Origin: Oscillospiraceae bacterium
GTDB lineage: Bacteria; Bacillota_A; Clostridia; Oscillospirales; Oscillospiraceae
Reading direction: 5' to 3'
DNA: 13,035 nt
Assembly: GCA_024690695.1 (NCBI GenBank)
Contig: JAILOS010000092.1
Coordinates: 1 to 13,035 of the forward strand
Shown piece after piece: positions 1 to 5,555 of this stretch. The translations under genes and the position numbers were made by a program. The notes beneath the pieces were generated by a model that ran no database searches, was not told where the DNA came from, and worked only from the letters and a program-made list of their open reading frames with translations. Position 1 is the stretch's first letter. Every line of letters begins with the position of its first letter.

Positions 1-1
1 T

Positions 2-472
2 GTCAAACACTTCGCGGCCAACAACTGCGAACTGGAGCGCAACATGTCATCCTCCAATCTGACGGAGCGTACGCTGCGGGAGTTGTATCTGCGCGGCTTT
101 GAGATCGCAGTCAGGGAGTCAAAGCCCATGACCGTCATGGCCGCCTATAACAAGGTCAACGGCGTCTACTGCACCAATAACTACGATCTTCTGGTCAAGG
201 TGCTGCGCTGCGAGTGGGGCTTTGAGGGCCTGGTCATGTCCGACTGGGATTCCATGAAGGCCAGCCGCGAGGATTGCACGGTTCCCGCAAGCGGCGACGT
301 GCAGAAGGCCGCGGCCGCCCAGTGCGATCTGGTGATGCCCGGCCGTCCGGATCAGGTGGAAGCTCTGCAAAAAGGCTTGGAAAGCGGCGCTGTTCGGTTG
401 GACGACCTTCGCTGCAGCGCGGCGCGTATCCTCCGCATGGTGAGGCAAAATACGGTTATAGAGAGCACATAA
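2..472 (+). CDS. Glycoside hydrolase family 3 (beta-glucosidase-like), 3' part only
   Basis: The 5' end lies outside the window; the reading frame is open from base 2. The fragment begins VKHFAANNCELERN, the conserved KHFA-x-N-N segment of the GH3 TIM-barrel domain. It continues with MAAYNKVNG and then GLVMSDWDS, where the Asp of SDW (codon 242-244) is the expected catalytic nucleophile. It then has CDLVMPG and ends about 50 residues later in a helix (AARILRMV). Ordinary two-domain GH3 enzymes continue for 300 or more residues after SDW. Ending here matches the reversed-order GH3 enzymes of ruminal and gut Clostridia, in which the TIM barrel is C-terminal, so the C-terminus is probably natural rather than truncated. 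The role is hydrolysis of terminal beta-linked glycosides from plant oligosaccharides, probably in the cytoplasm. Exact substrate is not readable. Transcription should stop at the hairpin at 761-806. Confidence 0.88.
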   Translation, partial: VKHFAANNCELERNMSSSNLTERTLRELYLRGFEIAVRESKPMTVMAAYNKVNGVYCTNNYDLLVKVLRCEWGFEGLVMSDWDSMKASREDCTVPASGDVQKAAAAQCDLVMPGRPDQVEALQKGLESGAVRLDDLRCSAARILRMVRQNTVIEST

Positions 473-493
473 GGAGAACTCAAGGAAATAATA

Positions 494-589
494 GCGATGT
501 TTCATCGCGCAGCTTTTGATCGAAGATCAAAATTCATCCGGGGCTTGGGGAAGATTCCCCCGGCGGGGGAAATGTCCGCGCAGCGGACA
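494..589. repeat. Run of perfect short hairpins with 3-base loops
   Basis: Four perfect inverted repeats follow each other, each with a loop of exactly three bases: GCGATG/CATCGC (494-508, loop TTT), TTTTGATC/GATCAAAA (514-532, loop GAA), TTCCCCC/GGGGGAA (555-571, loop GGC) and TGTCCGC/GCGGACA (573-589, loop GCA). A fifth, GGGGAA/TTCCCC (547-560), overlaps and would compete with the third. None is followed by a T-tract, so they are not ordinary terminators. The regularity suggests a modular dispersed element or a structured RNA downstream of the GH3 gene. I cannot name a family for it. Confidence 0.7.
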
Positions 590-620
590 AAAGGGGGGAG
601 GAGGAGCCTCAACAAGCTTT

Positions 621-733
621 TGCGATCGGCAGCGGGCAGGAGAAGAGGACTATTTCAAAAGTTCATGAAGCCTGCCCTGCTTGCCGATGCAAAATAGCAG
701 AGTGCGGCCGCACTTGCCCTGCTTGCTGACGCA
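621..733. repeat. Imperfect 20-base repeat family, two direct copies and one inverted, around a NotI palindrome
   Basis: CTGCCCTGCTTGCCGATGCA (copy ending at 691) recurs at 713-733 as a version with 18 of 21 positions identical. An inverted, slightly gapped copy sits at 621-640 (TGCGATCGGCAGCGGGCAGG). Between the two direct copies is the perfect 14-base palindrome AGTGCGGCCGCACT (701-714). There is no credible gene here: the small open frames at 497-697 lack a ribosome binding site and have low-complexity basic translations. Together with the hairpins at 494-589 this accounts for most of the gene-free interval 473-760. Confidence 0.6.
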
Positions 734-760
734 GTCTGCAAGCACAGAAACCAAACTGAA

Positions 761-806
761 AACTCCCTCCTGTGTGAGCGCACGCTCACGCGGGAGGGAG
801 TTTTTT
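761..806. terminator. Strong intrinsic terminator, probably bidirectional
   Basis: A hairpin with an outer stem AACTCCCTCC / GGAGGGAGTT and an inner stem GTGAGCG / CGCTCAC, joined by three pairs that include G-T wobbles, gives about 20 base pairs with a CA loop. It is followed on the plus strand by six T residues. On the minus strand it is followed by four T residues. It separates the GH3 gene (plus) from the convergent ATPase gene, whose stop codon is at 809-811. Confidence 0.93.
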
Positions 807-808
807 CT

Positions 809-2116
809 TCAATCTCTCAGCCGATCCATCGTGACCTCATGTAAATAGCCACGCCTCGCAGACTCGTGGACGCACCAGTCGCTGAAGCGCTCCAGGCTGA
901 AAACCGTGACTTCCGCATCGACAAAGGGATCCATTTTTTTGACGGAGCTCAGGATTTTTTGCAGCTCCTTTTTTGTAAAACGAATCGACAACGACTGCGG
1001 AAAGACGGTAACCTCTGTGCGTGACAACGGATCTTCCCGGCAGTACAAAATGACGCAGCTTCCGTCCGGCATCTCCACCGGGATCGTCCGCTGAGCTTTC
1101 AAGCTTGCTTTTTCTCCGTCGCCGAGGAAGCGAAGACAGGCCTCATGAAACGAACGGAGCGCGATTGCGTTGTCCAGATCAGCGAGAAAAAATTGCAGAT
1201 GTTCCTCCGGCCGTATGATCTGCTCCGTCTTCCGCAAATAAGCGTACCGACACCACGCGGTATAGTACGTGTTGGCCAGCTCGTATTTCGCGTAGGTGCC
1301 GCCGTCATGCCTGGCCGTAACAAACCCGGCGTTGGTCAGCGCGTCCAGATACTTCCCGCATTTGTTGTTGGCAAAGCCCGCGTCCTTTGCGATCTCGCTC
1401 AGTCGATGGCGACCGAAGGCCATGCTGCGAAGCAGCGGATAATAGCTCTCAGGCGTACGAAAGAAAAGCCGCATCCGCTCCGGCAGATACGTTGAAAAGG
1501 CAGAATCATAGGCGAGCAGCTGCCGCACATTTTCTTCAAAACTTTTCTCCGTATCCAACTCCTTTGCGACGGCCGGGATGCCGCCTGTCAGCGCATGGAG
1601 CCGCATGATGTCCGCACGGCTCCCGGACAGGTTTTCGCAAAAATCGGCAATTGTGAAAAACGGAATCGGAACACAGAATTCTTCTTTGCGAGAGACACTC
1701 TGCCTGATTTCACAAATACGGAAAAGGCCTTTATGCCGCGTGTAGGGCAGGAAGGCCTTTTTGCATTCCTGCTGCCATTCTTCCGCCTCGTCCTCAAAAA
1801 CAAGCAGCGTCCGTCGGTGATGCCGCAGCTCAGTGAAAGCTTTGGCAGCTCCCGTCCAGTTCGTAACGGAGGCATCTTCCGGCAGATAGAGCTTTGCAAA
1901 TTTCTGCAATGCTTCCTCCGCGCTCATCCCCGCAAAGCTCATGTAGGTAATGCCTCTCTGTGTCCGGGCAAGCTCCTGCACGAAAAACGTTTTTCCGCTG
2001 CCCCTCGGACCGCAGAACTTGATGGACTGGAGCTCGCCCGGCCGGGCGGAGCTTTGTATGATTCTGTCCCATGTCGCGTTGAAAAGTTTCAGCTCTCTGC
2101 TTCGAATAAACTTCAT
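809..2116 (-). CDS. AAA+ ATPase of the archaeal-ATPase (ATPase_2) / DUF234 type
   Basis: The protein is 435 residues from the ATG at 2116. The start was chosen because MKFIRSREL matches the usual M-F-x-x-R-E-x-E-L opening of this family. Upstream in-frame ATGs at 2152 and 2125 have no better ribosome binding site, and 2152 falls inside the putative promoter of the divergent gene. Walker A is GPRGSGKT (36-43) and Walker B is LLVFEDE (104-110). A winged-helix-like stretch lies near 235-290 (LSEIAKDAGFANNKCGKYLDALTNAGFV, read in parts). The remainder resembles DUF234, a domain related to PD-(D/E)XK nucleases, but I do not see a clear D...(D/E)-x-K triad, so that part may be degenerate. Biological role of these stand-alone ATPases is unknown. 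It faces away from the excisionase and RepA-like genes, so it is either cargo of that element or a flanking gene. It is less GC-rich than the genes on the right. Confidence 0.8.
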   Translation of the reverse strand: MKFIRSRELKLFNATWDRIIQSSARPGELQSIKFCGPRGSGKTFFVQELARTQRGITYMSFAGMSAEEALQKFAKLYLPEDASVTNWTGAAKAFTELRHHRRTLLVFEDEAEEWQQECKKAFLPYTRHKGLFRICEIRQSVSRKEEFCVPIPFFTIADFCENLSGSRADIMRLHALTGGIPAVAKELDTEKSFEENVRQLLAYDSAFSTYLPERMRLFFRTPESYYPLLRSMAFGRHRLSEIAKDAGFANNKCGKYLDALTNAGFVTARHDGGTYAKYELANTYYTAWCRYAYLRKTEQIIRPEEHLQFFLADLDNAIALRSFHEACLRFLGDGEKASLKAQRTIPVEMPDGSCVILYCREDPLSRTEVTVFPQSLSIRFTKKELQKILSSVKKMDPFVDAEVTVFSLERFSDWCVHESARRGYLHEVTMDRLRD

Positions 2117-2151
2117 GGCAATCATCCGTGCCCGCGATCCGTAGCATGTCA

Positions 2152-2180
2152 TTGAACTGTTCCGATTCCGACGCTATATA
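2152..2180 (+). promoter_or_regulatory. Putative promoter of the excisionase/RepA operon
   Basis: TTGAAC (2152-2157) and TATATA (2175-2180) are separated by 17 bases, an acceptable vegetative sigma-factor match. It lies 35 bases before the excisionase ATG, and just outside the chosen start of the divergent ATPase gene. Confidence 0.55.
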
Positions 2181-2184
2181 CAAG

Positions 2185-2200
2185 GTGTAACCAAATACAC
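2185..2200. promoter_or_regulatory. Small inverted repeat, candidate operator
   Basis: GTGTA (2185-2189) and TACAC (2196-2200) form an inverted repeat centred just downstream of the -10 box and upstream of the AAAGGAG ribosome binding site of the excisionase gene. The position suits autoregulation by the helix-turn-helix product, but the repeat is short. Confidence 0.3.
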
Positions 2201-2214
2201 AAAGGAGCTGTTAT

Positions 2215-2430
2215 ATGAACACGAATACCGTTACTTCTTTTGACCAGCTTCCCGTTACCCTCAAGGCCGATGAGGTCGCCGCCGTGCTCGGCATCTCCCG
2301 TTGCAACGCCTATATCCTCATGCGCAGCGAGGGCTTTCCCACGCTGCACATCGGCAAGCGGATGCTCGTTCCGAAGGATCGGCTGATCCGCTGGATCGAC
2401 GCCAACGCGCAGCCGGAGGTGCGGGTATGA
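2215..2430 (+). CDS. Helix-turn-helix excisionase-family DNA-binding protein
   Basis: The protein is 71 residues. The centre, LKADEVAAVLGISRCNAYILM, read in parts, followed by the wing-like F-P-T-L-H-I-G-K-R-M-L-V-P and the helix LIRWIDAN, is the standard pattern of the MerR-like excisionase domain (HTH_17 type). These proteins bind near attachment sites to direct excision, or act as small transcription factors of integrated elements. The start ATG at 2215 follows AAAGGAG at a normal distance. The stop overlaps the ATG at 2427 in the sequence ATGA, the usual sign of translational coupling to the next gene. It is placed with a RepA-like ATPase and an integrase, which supports an element-encoded role. 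Confidence 0.85.
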   Translation: MNTNTVTSFDQLPVTLKADEVAAVLGISRCNAYILMRSEGFPTLHIGKRMLVPKDRLIRWIDANAQPEVRV

Positions 2431-2444
2431 GAGAGGATCTTTGA
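2415..2444 (+). promoter_or_regulatory. Ribosome binding site and five-codon frame MREDL-stop before the RepA-like gene
   Basis: GGAGGT (2415-2420) sits six bases before an ATG at 2427 that overlaps the excisionase stop. That ATG reads M-R-E-D-L and then TGA (2442-2444), after which the same frame continues E-K-L-R-P-M into the RepA-like protein. This looks like the ancestral start, now interrupted by one nonsense codon. Alternatively it is a tiny leader peptide feeding reinitiation at 2460. Confidence 0.7.
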
Positions 2445-2459
2445 GAAAAGCTGCGCCCG

Positions 2460-3707
2460 ATGCTGAAAAAGTATCTTGAAGCGGAGGGTATAGAAATCAG
2501 CGGCACTTCGTTCAGCTGCCCCCGCTGCGGTCACATTGCCTGGCTGCAGCCGGACAACACCTGGCGCTGTATCCGCTGCAATGTCACCGGCGACACGCTG
2601 GACTTTGCCATGACGCTCCACCCGGAGCAGAGCGAGGACGAGGCCCTTCGGTACATTCACAGCGTTCTCGGCCTGAAGCTGCATGAGCTGAACACCGTGG
2701 AGGCCAGCGCCCTGATGGATATGGAGTTCAAGCCCACGGGCTTTCTGATTGAGAAGCTGCTGGGCAAGGGCGTGTATATCCTCGCCGGCGCGAGCAAGAT
2801 CGGCAAGAGCTGGCTGGTACTCTGGCTCGCTGACTGTATCAGCAAAGGGCTGCCGGTCTGGGAGCTGAAAACGGCTCCCTGCGCTGTGCTCTATGTCAGC
2901 CTTGAAGATACCCAACAGCGCATCCAGCAGCGGCTGAATGACGTGACCGGCGGCGAGACCGGCGCGCTGCACATTGCCACGGAGTCGGAGCTTCTGGGCG
3001 GCGGCTTCGAGGAACAGCTCACGGGTTTTCTCATGGAGCACCCGGACGTGGGCTTTGTCATCATCGACACGCTGCAGCGAATCCGGCCTGTGAAGGCCGA
3101 GAAGTACAGCTACGCCGGGGATTACGAAGTCATGACCGCGCTGAAAAACATCGCAGACACCTTCAACATCACGATCCTGCTGGTGCACCATACCCGCAAG
3201 GAGGAGTCCGGCGACGCCTTCAACATGATTTCGGGCACAACGGGCCTGCTCGGCTGCGCCGACGGCGCGCTCGTGCTGCAAAAGCCCTCCCGCCTGTCGC
3301 CGGAAGCCACGCTGGACGTGACCGGACGAGAGATAGCGGATCTCCAGCTCCGGCTGCGCTTCAACGAGCAGACGAAGCATTGGGATTTCGTCGGCTACGG
3401 CAAGGACGAACTGCCGCAGAGCGATCCGATCCTGGAAGCGGTGCAGGCGCTTGTGGCCGAGCGCCGCAAGTGGCAGGGCACGGCGACGGAGCTGCTGGAG
3501 CTTTTGCAGGGAAAGCTCGACCCGAATACCAAGCCCAACATGCTGGCCCGACGGCTGAACGCGTCGGCCTCACGGCTGGAGCAGGACTACGGTGTGGATT
3601 ACCGGACGAGCCGAAGCCCGGACGCACGGATCATCCAACTCTCCGCATTGCGGCATGACGGTTATGACGATCATGACGATATTTTGGCCGCCGACGCTGC
3701 TCCCTGA
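2460..3707 (+). CDS. RepA-like AAA ATPase (AAA_25 type) with N-terminal zinc ribbon
   Basis: The protein is 415 residues from the ATG at 2460. Four cysteines in CPRCGH (20-25) and CIRCN (37-41) form a zinc ribbon like those of primase and replication proteins. Next come a P-loop GASKIGKS (110-117), the AAA_25/RepA feature YVSLED (145-150) and Walker B FVIIDT (199-204), then a winged-helix-like C-terminal part. RepA-type hexameric ATPases unwind or load at replication origins of plasmids and integrated elements. The ATG at 2460 has no ribosome binding site close by. The real ancestral start was probably 2427, in the same frame but separated by the TGA at 2442-2444, so the present product is either made by reinitiation or poorly made. 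The last codons (HDGYDDHDD) are encoded by 9-base repeats mirrored after the stop. Function in replication is inferred from family and context. Confidence 0.82.
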   Translation: MLKKYLEAEGIEISGTSFSCPRCGHIAWLQPDNTWRCIRCNVTGDTLDFAMTLHPEQSEDEALRYIHSVLGLKLHELNTVEASALMDMEFKPTGFLIEKLLGKGVYILAGASKIGKSWLVLWLADCISKGLPVWELKTAPCAVLYVSLEDTQQRIQQRLNDVTGGETGALHIATESELLGGGFEEQLTGFLMEHPDVGFVIIDTLQRIRPVKAEKYSYAGDYEVMTALKNIADTFNITILLVHHTRKEESGDAFNMISGTTGLLGCADGALVLQKPSRLSPEATLDVTGREIADLQLRLRFNEQTKHWDFVGYGKDELPQSDPILEAVQALVAERRKWQGTATELLELLQGKLDPNTKPNMLARRLNASASRLEQDYGVDYRTSRSPDARIIQLSALRHDGYDDHDDILAADAAP

Positions 3708-3736
3708 AAAACCGTCATAACCGTCATCATCGTCAT
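3655..3736. repeat. Two opposed sets of three TGACG repeats with 9-base period
   Basis: ATGACG occurs at 3655, 3664 and 3673. Its complement CGTCAT occurs at 3713, 3722 and 3731. Both sets have exactly 9 bases between unit starts, and they flank the stop codon of the RepA-like gene (3705-3707). The first two left units and the first two right units make a perfect 15-base inverted repeat (3655-3669 with 3713-3727). Candidate roles are iterons of a replication origin recognised by the RepA-like product, or a 3'-end RNA hairpin. The left set also encodes an Asp-rich tail. Confidence 0.75.
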
Positions 3737-3742
3737 GGAAAA

Positions 3743-3774
3743 GCCCTCCTGCCGTTTTTCTACGACAGGAGGGC
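3743..3774. terminator. Hairpin between RepA-like and integrase genes
   Basis: GCCCTCCTG (3743-3751) pairs perfectly with CAGGAGGGC (3766-3774) around a 14-base loop. There is no T-tract on the plus strand; on the minus strand four T residues follow. It may act as a weak terminator or attenuator upstream of the integrase promoter. Confidence 0.45.
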
Positions 3775-3785
3775 ACAAGAAACGC

Positions 3786-3813
3786 TTGATTTAAAGTGTT
3801 AAAGTGATATAAT
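3786..3813 (+). promoter_or_regulatory. Promoter of the integrase gene
   Basis: TTGATT (3786-3791) and a perfect TATAAT (3808-3813) are 16 bases apart. The spacer holds a direct repeat TAAAGTG (3792-3798 and 3800-3806), which may be a binding site. Transcription would begin about 50 bases before the integrase start. Confidence 0.7.
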
Positions 3814-3870
3814 CAGGACGGAACTTGGATTGAACAGGTACGAGTTCTACACTGGGAAAGCGAGGTATCA

Positions 3871-5046
3871 TTGGCTAACAAGAAAACAACGAAAAACGCA
3901 AAAGGCGCGGGCACGATCCGCAAACGCCCGGATGGGCGCTGGGAAGGGCGCTATTCCATAGGCTTCGACCCCAAGACCGGCAAGCAGATCCAGAAATCCG
4001 TTTACGGCTCTTCTCAAAAGGAAGTCCGCCAAAAGCTCACGCAGATCACGGCTGAACTGGACGAAGGCATCTACATTGAACCGACCAGCTTGAAAGTTGG
4101 CACCTGGTTGGATATCTGGCTAAAGGACTATACCGGAAATGTAAAGCCAGCGACCTATAGCGCCTATGAAGAGCATGTCCGGGTGCATTTGAAGCCCCAG
4201 CTTGGCGAAGTCATGCTTACACAGCTTGCCCCTCATATGGTTCAGCGGCTTTACAATGATCTTCTCCGGGAGAGGCAGCTTTCCCCCAAGTCAGTCAAGA
4301 ACATCCACGGTGTATTTCATCGGGCGATGGAGCAGGCAAAGAAGTTGGGTTACCTGCGAACGAACCCTCTTGACGCTGTGATCCTGCCGCGCGTGGAAAA
4401 AGCGAAAATCAATACCGTTGCTGACGACAGCATGATGGCCTTTCTGGAGGCGATCAAAGGAGATCCCTATGAACTGGTTTTGTTTGTCTCCGCCTTTACC
4501 GGCATGCGTCAAGGGGAGGTACTCGGTCTGACCTGGGACTGTGTGGACTTCGATCACAACACGATCCTGATTAATAAGCAGCACAACCGAGTCAAAGGCG
4601 ACACCGAATTTCGTTTTTCCAGTCTGAAGAACGATAAAATCCGCACACTTACTGCTGCGTCGGATGTTATGGAAGCCCTCCGCCGCCAGAAGCATCAACA
4701 GGATATTTGGGCTGCGGCAGCAGGAGAAGCATGGAATAACGCCGACAATCTGGTTTTCACCAATGAGCTTGGACGCTTCATGAATAACAAGACCTTGTAC
4801 ATGAACTTTAAGCGCATTATGAAGAAGATCGGGTTGGAGGGCCTTCGGTTCCACGATCTCCGTCACACCTACGCTGTCAACAGCCTCCGCGCCGGGGACG
4901 ACATCAAGACCGTGCAGGAAAACCTGGGGCATGCCACCGCGTCCTTCACGCTCAGCACCTACGCGCACTCCACGCCCGGCATGAAACGGGAGAGCGCCAA
5001 TCGCATGGAGCAGTATATCCAGACCTTGCGTTCCGCTTCGTGCTAA
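3871..5046 (+). CDS. Tyrosine recombinase / phage-type integrase
   Basis: The protein is 391 residues and starts with TTG, preceded by the ribosome binding site GCGAGGT. The N-terminus (KGAGTIRKRPDGRWEGRYSI, residues 11-30) is an AP2-like arm-site binding domain. A SAM-like core-binding domain follows at about 75-165, and the catalytic domain runs from about 180. All active-site residues are present: R213 (TGMRQGE), K253 (LKNDK), H328 and R331 (HDLRH), H354 (LGHA) and nucleophile Y364 (STYAHS). The length is normal and the gene intact, so the enzyme should be able to integrate and excise the element. It reads towards the 3' end of the tRNA-Tyr gene 160 bases away, the expected position for a tRNA-targeting integrase. 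The promoter at 3786-3813 gives it transcription independent of the excisionase operon. Confidence 0.96.
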   Translation: MANKKTTKNAKGAGTIRKRPDGRWEGRYSIGFDPKTGKQIQKSVYGSSQKEVRQKLTQITAELDEGIYIEPTSLKVGTWLDIWLKDYTGNVKPATYSAYEEHVRVHLKPQLGEVMLTQLAPHMVQRLYNDLLRERQLSPKSVKNIHGVFHRAMEQAKKLGYLRTNPLDAVILPRVEKAKINTVADDSMMAFLEAIKGDPYELVLFVSAFTGMRQGEVLGLTWDCVDFDHNTILINKQHNRVKGDTEFRFSSLKNDKIRTLTAASDVMEALRRQKHQQDIWAAAAGEAWNNADNLVFTNELGRFMNNKTLYMNFKRIMKKIGLEGLRFHDLRHTYAVNSLRAGDDIKTVQENLGHATASFTLSTYAHSTPGMKRESANRMEQYIQTLRSASC

Positions 5047-5051
5047 AGCGT

Positions 5052-5160
5052 CCAATTCATGCCAATTCAAACCATTCTTTTCCCATTCTTAAAGGGTCAA
5101 AATAAGGGTCAAACGAAAAGGATCGTTTATATCGGTCACTTTTTCGAGCAAGATATGACC
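5052..5160. repeat. Short direct and inverted repeats after the integrase, candidate recombinase arm sites
   Basis: CCAATTCA is repeated at 5052-5059 and 5062-5069, and AAGGGTCAAA at 5092-5101 and 5104-5113. The core GGTCA recurs at 5134-5138 and, inverted, at 5156-5160. Repeats of this size between an integrase gene and its tRNA target are commonly recombinase or excisionase binding sites. That function is inferred from position only. Confidence 0.5.
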
Positions 5161-5181
5161 AAATAAGCGGAAAATAAAAGA

Positions 5182-5209
5182 AAATCCTCACCTTTTCGGG
5201 TGAGGATTT
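5182..5209 (-). terminator. Intrinsic terminator of the tRNA-Thr/tRNA-Tyr operon
   Basis: Read on the minus strand, a perfect 11-base-pair stem AAATCCTCACC / GGTGAGGATTT with a six-base loop starts at the CCA end of tRNA-Tyr. It is followed by TTTTCTTTTATTTT. Confidence 0.92.
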
Positions 5210-5293
5210 GGTGGGGGAAGGTGGATTCGAACCACCGAAGGCATTGCCAGCAGATTTACAGTCTGTCCCCTTTGGCCACTCGGGAATTCCCCC
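5209..5293 (-). tRNA. tRNA-Tyr (anticodon GTA), CCA encoded
   Basis: The 85-base class II tRNA is read on the minus strand. The acceptor stem GGGGGAA pairs with TTCCCCC, followed by discriminator A and a genome-encoded CCA. The anticodon region is GACTGTAAATCT (anticodon GTA), followed by a long variable arm. The T arm GGTGGTTCGAATCCACC is perfect. Its 3' end faces the integrase and is the likely attachment site of the neighbouring element. Confidence 0.97.
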
Positions 5294-5321
5294 GTATTCT
5301 ATTCGCCGCCGTGCCGGGGAA

Positions 5322-5397
5322 TGGAGCTGGTAGACGGACTCGAACCCCCGACCTGCTGATTACAAATCAGCTGCTCTACCAACTGAGCTATACCAGC
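5322..5397 (-). tRNA. tRNA-Thr (anticodon TGT), CCA encoded
   Basis: The 76-base tRNA is read on the minus strand. The acceptor stem GCTGGTA pairs with TACCAGC, with discriminator T and an encoded CCA. The D arm is AGCTCAGTTGGTAGAGC, the anticodon stem-loop CTGATTTGTAATCAG has anticodon TGT, and the T-loop core is GGTTCGAGTCC. It is first in a two-tRNA operon, 28 bases before tRNA-Tyr. Confidence 0.97.
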
Positions 5398-5414
5398 ACG
5401 CAACCGGCTTGATT

Positions 5415-5443
5415 ATAATAGCAAAAGCCTTTCGGTTTGTCAA
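5415..5443 (-). promoter_or_regulatory. Promoter of the tRNA-Thr/tRNA-Tyr operon
   Basis: On the minus strand there is a consensus TTGACA (plus 5438-5443) and, 17 bases on, TATTAT (plus 5415-5420). TATAAT is also readable three bases further on. Transcription would begin a few bases before tRNA-Thr. Confidence 0.85.
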
Positions 5444-5497
5444 CCATTATTTTTTCCTCCGGAAAACCGAAAGATTTCTTAATTCTGACGCGGGAAT

Positions 5498-5526
5498 TTG
5501 CAATCCCGTGTCGAATATGGTAGAAT
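5498..5526 (+). promoter_or_regulatory. Promoter of the GH25/LysR operon
   Basis: TTGCAA (5498-5503) and TAGAAT (5521-5526) are separated by exactly 17 bases. The predicted transcript begins about 23 bases before the GTG start at 5556, just before its GGGGAGGA ribosome binding site. This argues against the longer open frame that begins upstream of the promoter. Confidence 0.75.
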
Positions 5527-5555
5527 GCGGGCAGACCCAAGGGGAGGAACTGCCT

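Larger units (their letters stand above)
2152..5208. mobile_element. Integrated element module (excisionase, RepA-like ATPase, tyrosine integrase) at tRNA-Tyr
   Basis: Three plus-strand genes typical of integrative elements follow each other and end next to the 3' end of a tRNA-Tyr gene. The order is HTH excisionase-like protein, RepA-like ATPase with zinc ribbon, tyrosine integrase. The boundaries given are those of the recognisable module, not of a mapped element: I found no second copy of the tRNA 3' end in the window. The ATPase at 809-2116 could belong to it. There are no relaxase, conjugation, capsid or terminase genes in view, so this is either a small mobilisable or satellite-like element, a remnant, or the right end of a larger one. 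Confidence 0.6.

Noticed and set aside
497..697. Small open frame of 66 codons in the spacer after the GH3 gene
   Set aside because: It runs through the perfect hairpins, is highly basic, and has no ribosome binding site or recognisable feature.
494..733. CRISPR array
   Set aside because: Repeat units are unequal in sequence, unevenly spaced and there are no cas genes.
2117..2152. Longer start for the DUF234-type ATPase at 2152
   Set aside because: The extra residues MTCYGSRARMIA do not fit the family opening and the codon lies in the putative promoter of the divergent gene. Not excluded with certainty.
2442..2444. TGA read as a sense codon (recoding or selenocysteine)
   Set aside because: No other gene here needs TGA as sense, several genes end with TGA, and no following selenocysteine-type stem-loop is evident. 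A nonsense change or leader peptide is simpler.
2310..3380. Open frame of 356 codons opposite the RepA-like gene
   Set aside because: Antisense shadow; the plus strand carries the zinc ribbon and Walker motifs.
5200..5412. Open frame of 70 codons over the tRNA genes
   Set aside because: It is made of tRNA sequence read on the wrong strand. Such frames are a common false gene call.
5409..5555. Upstream extension of the GH25 gene
   Set aside because: The extension overlaps the tRNA promoter region and the -35/-10 pair at 5498-5526. The GTG at 5556 has the ribosome binding site and begins a proper signal sequence.
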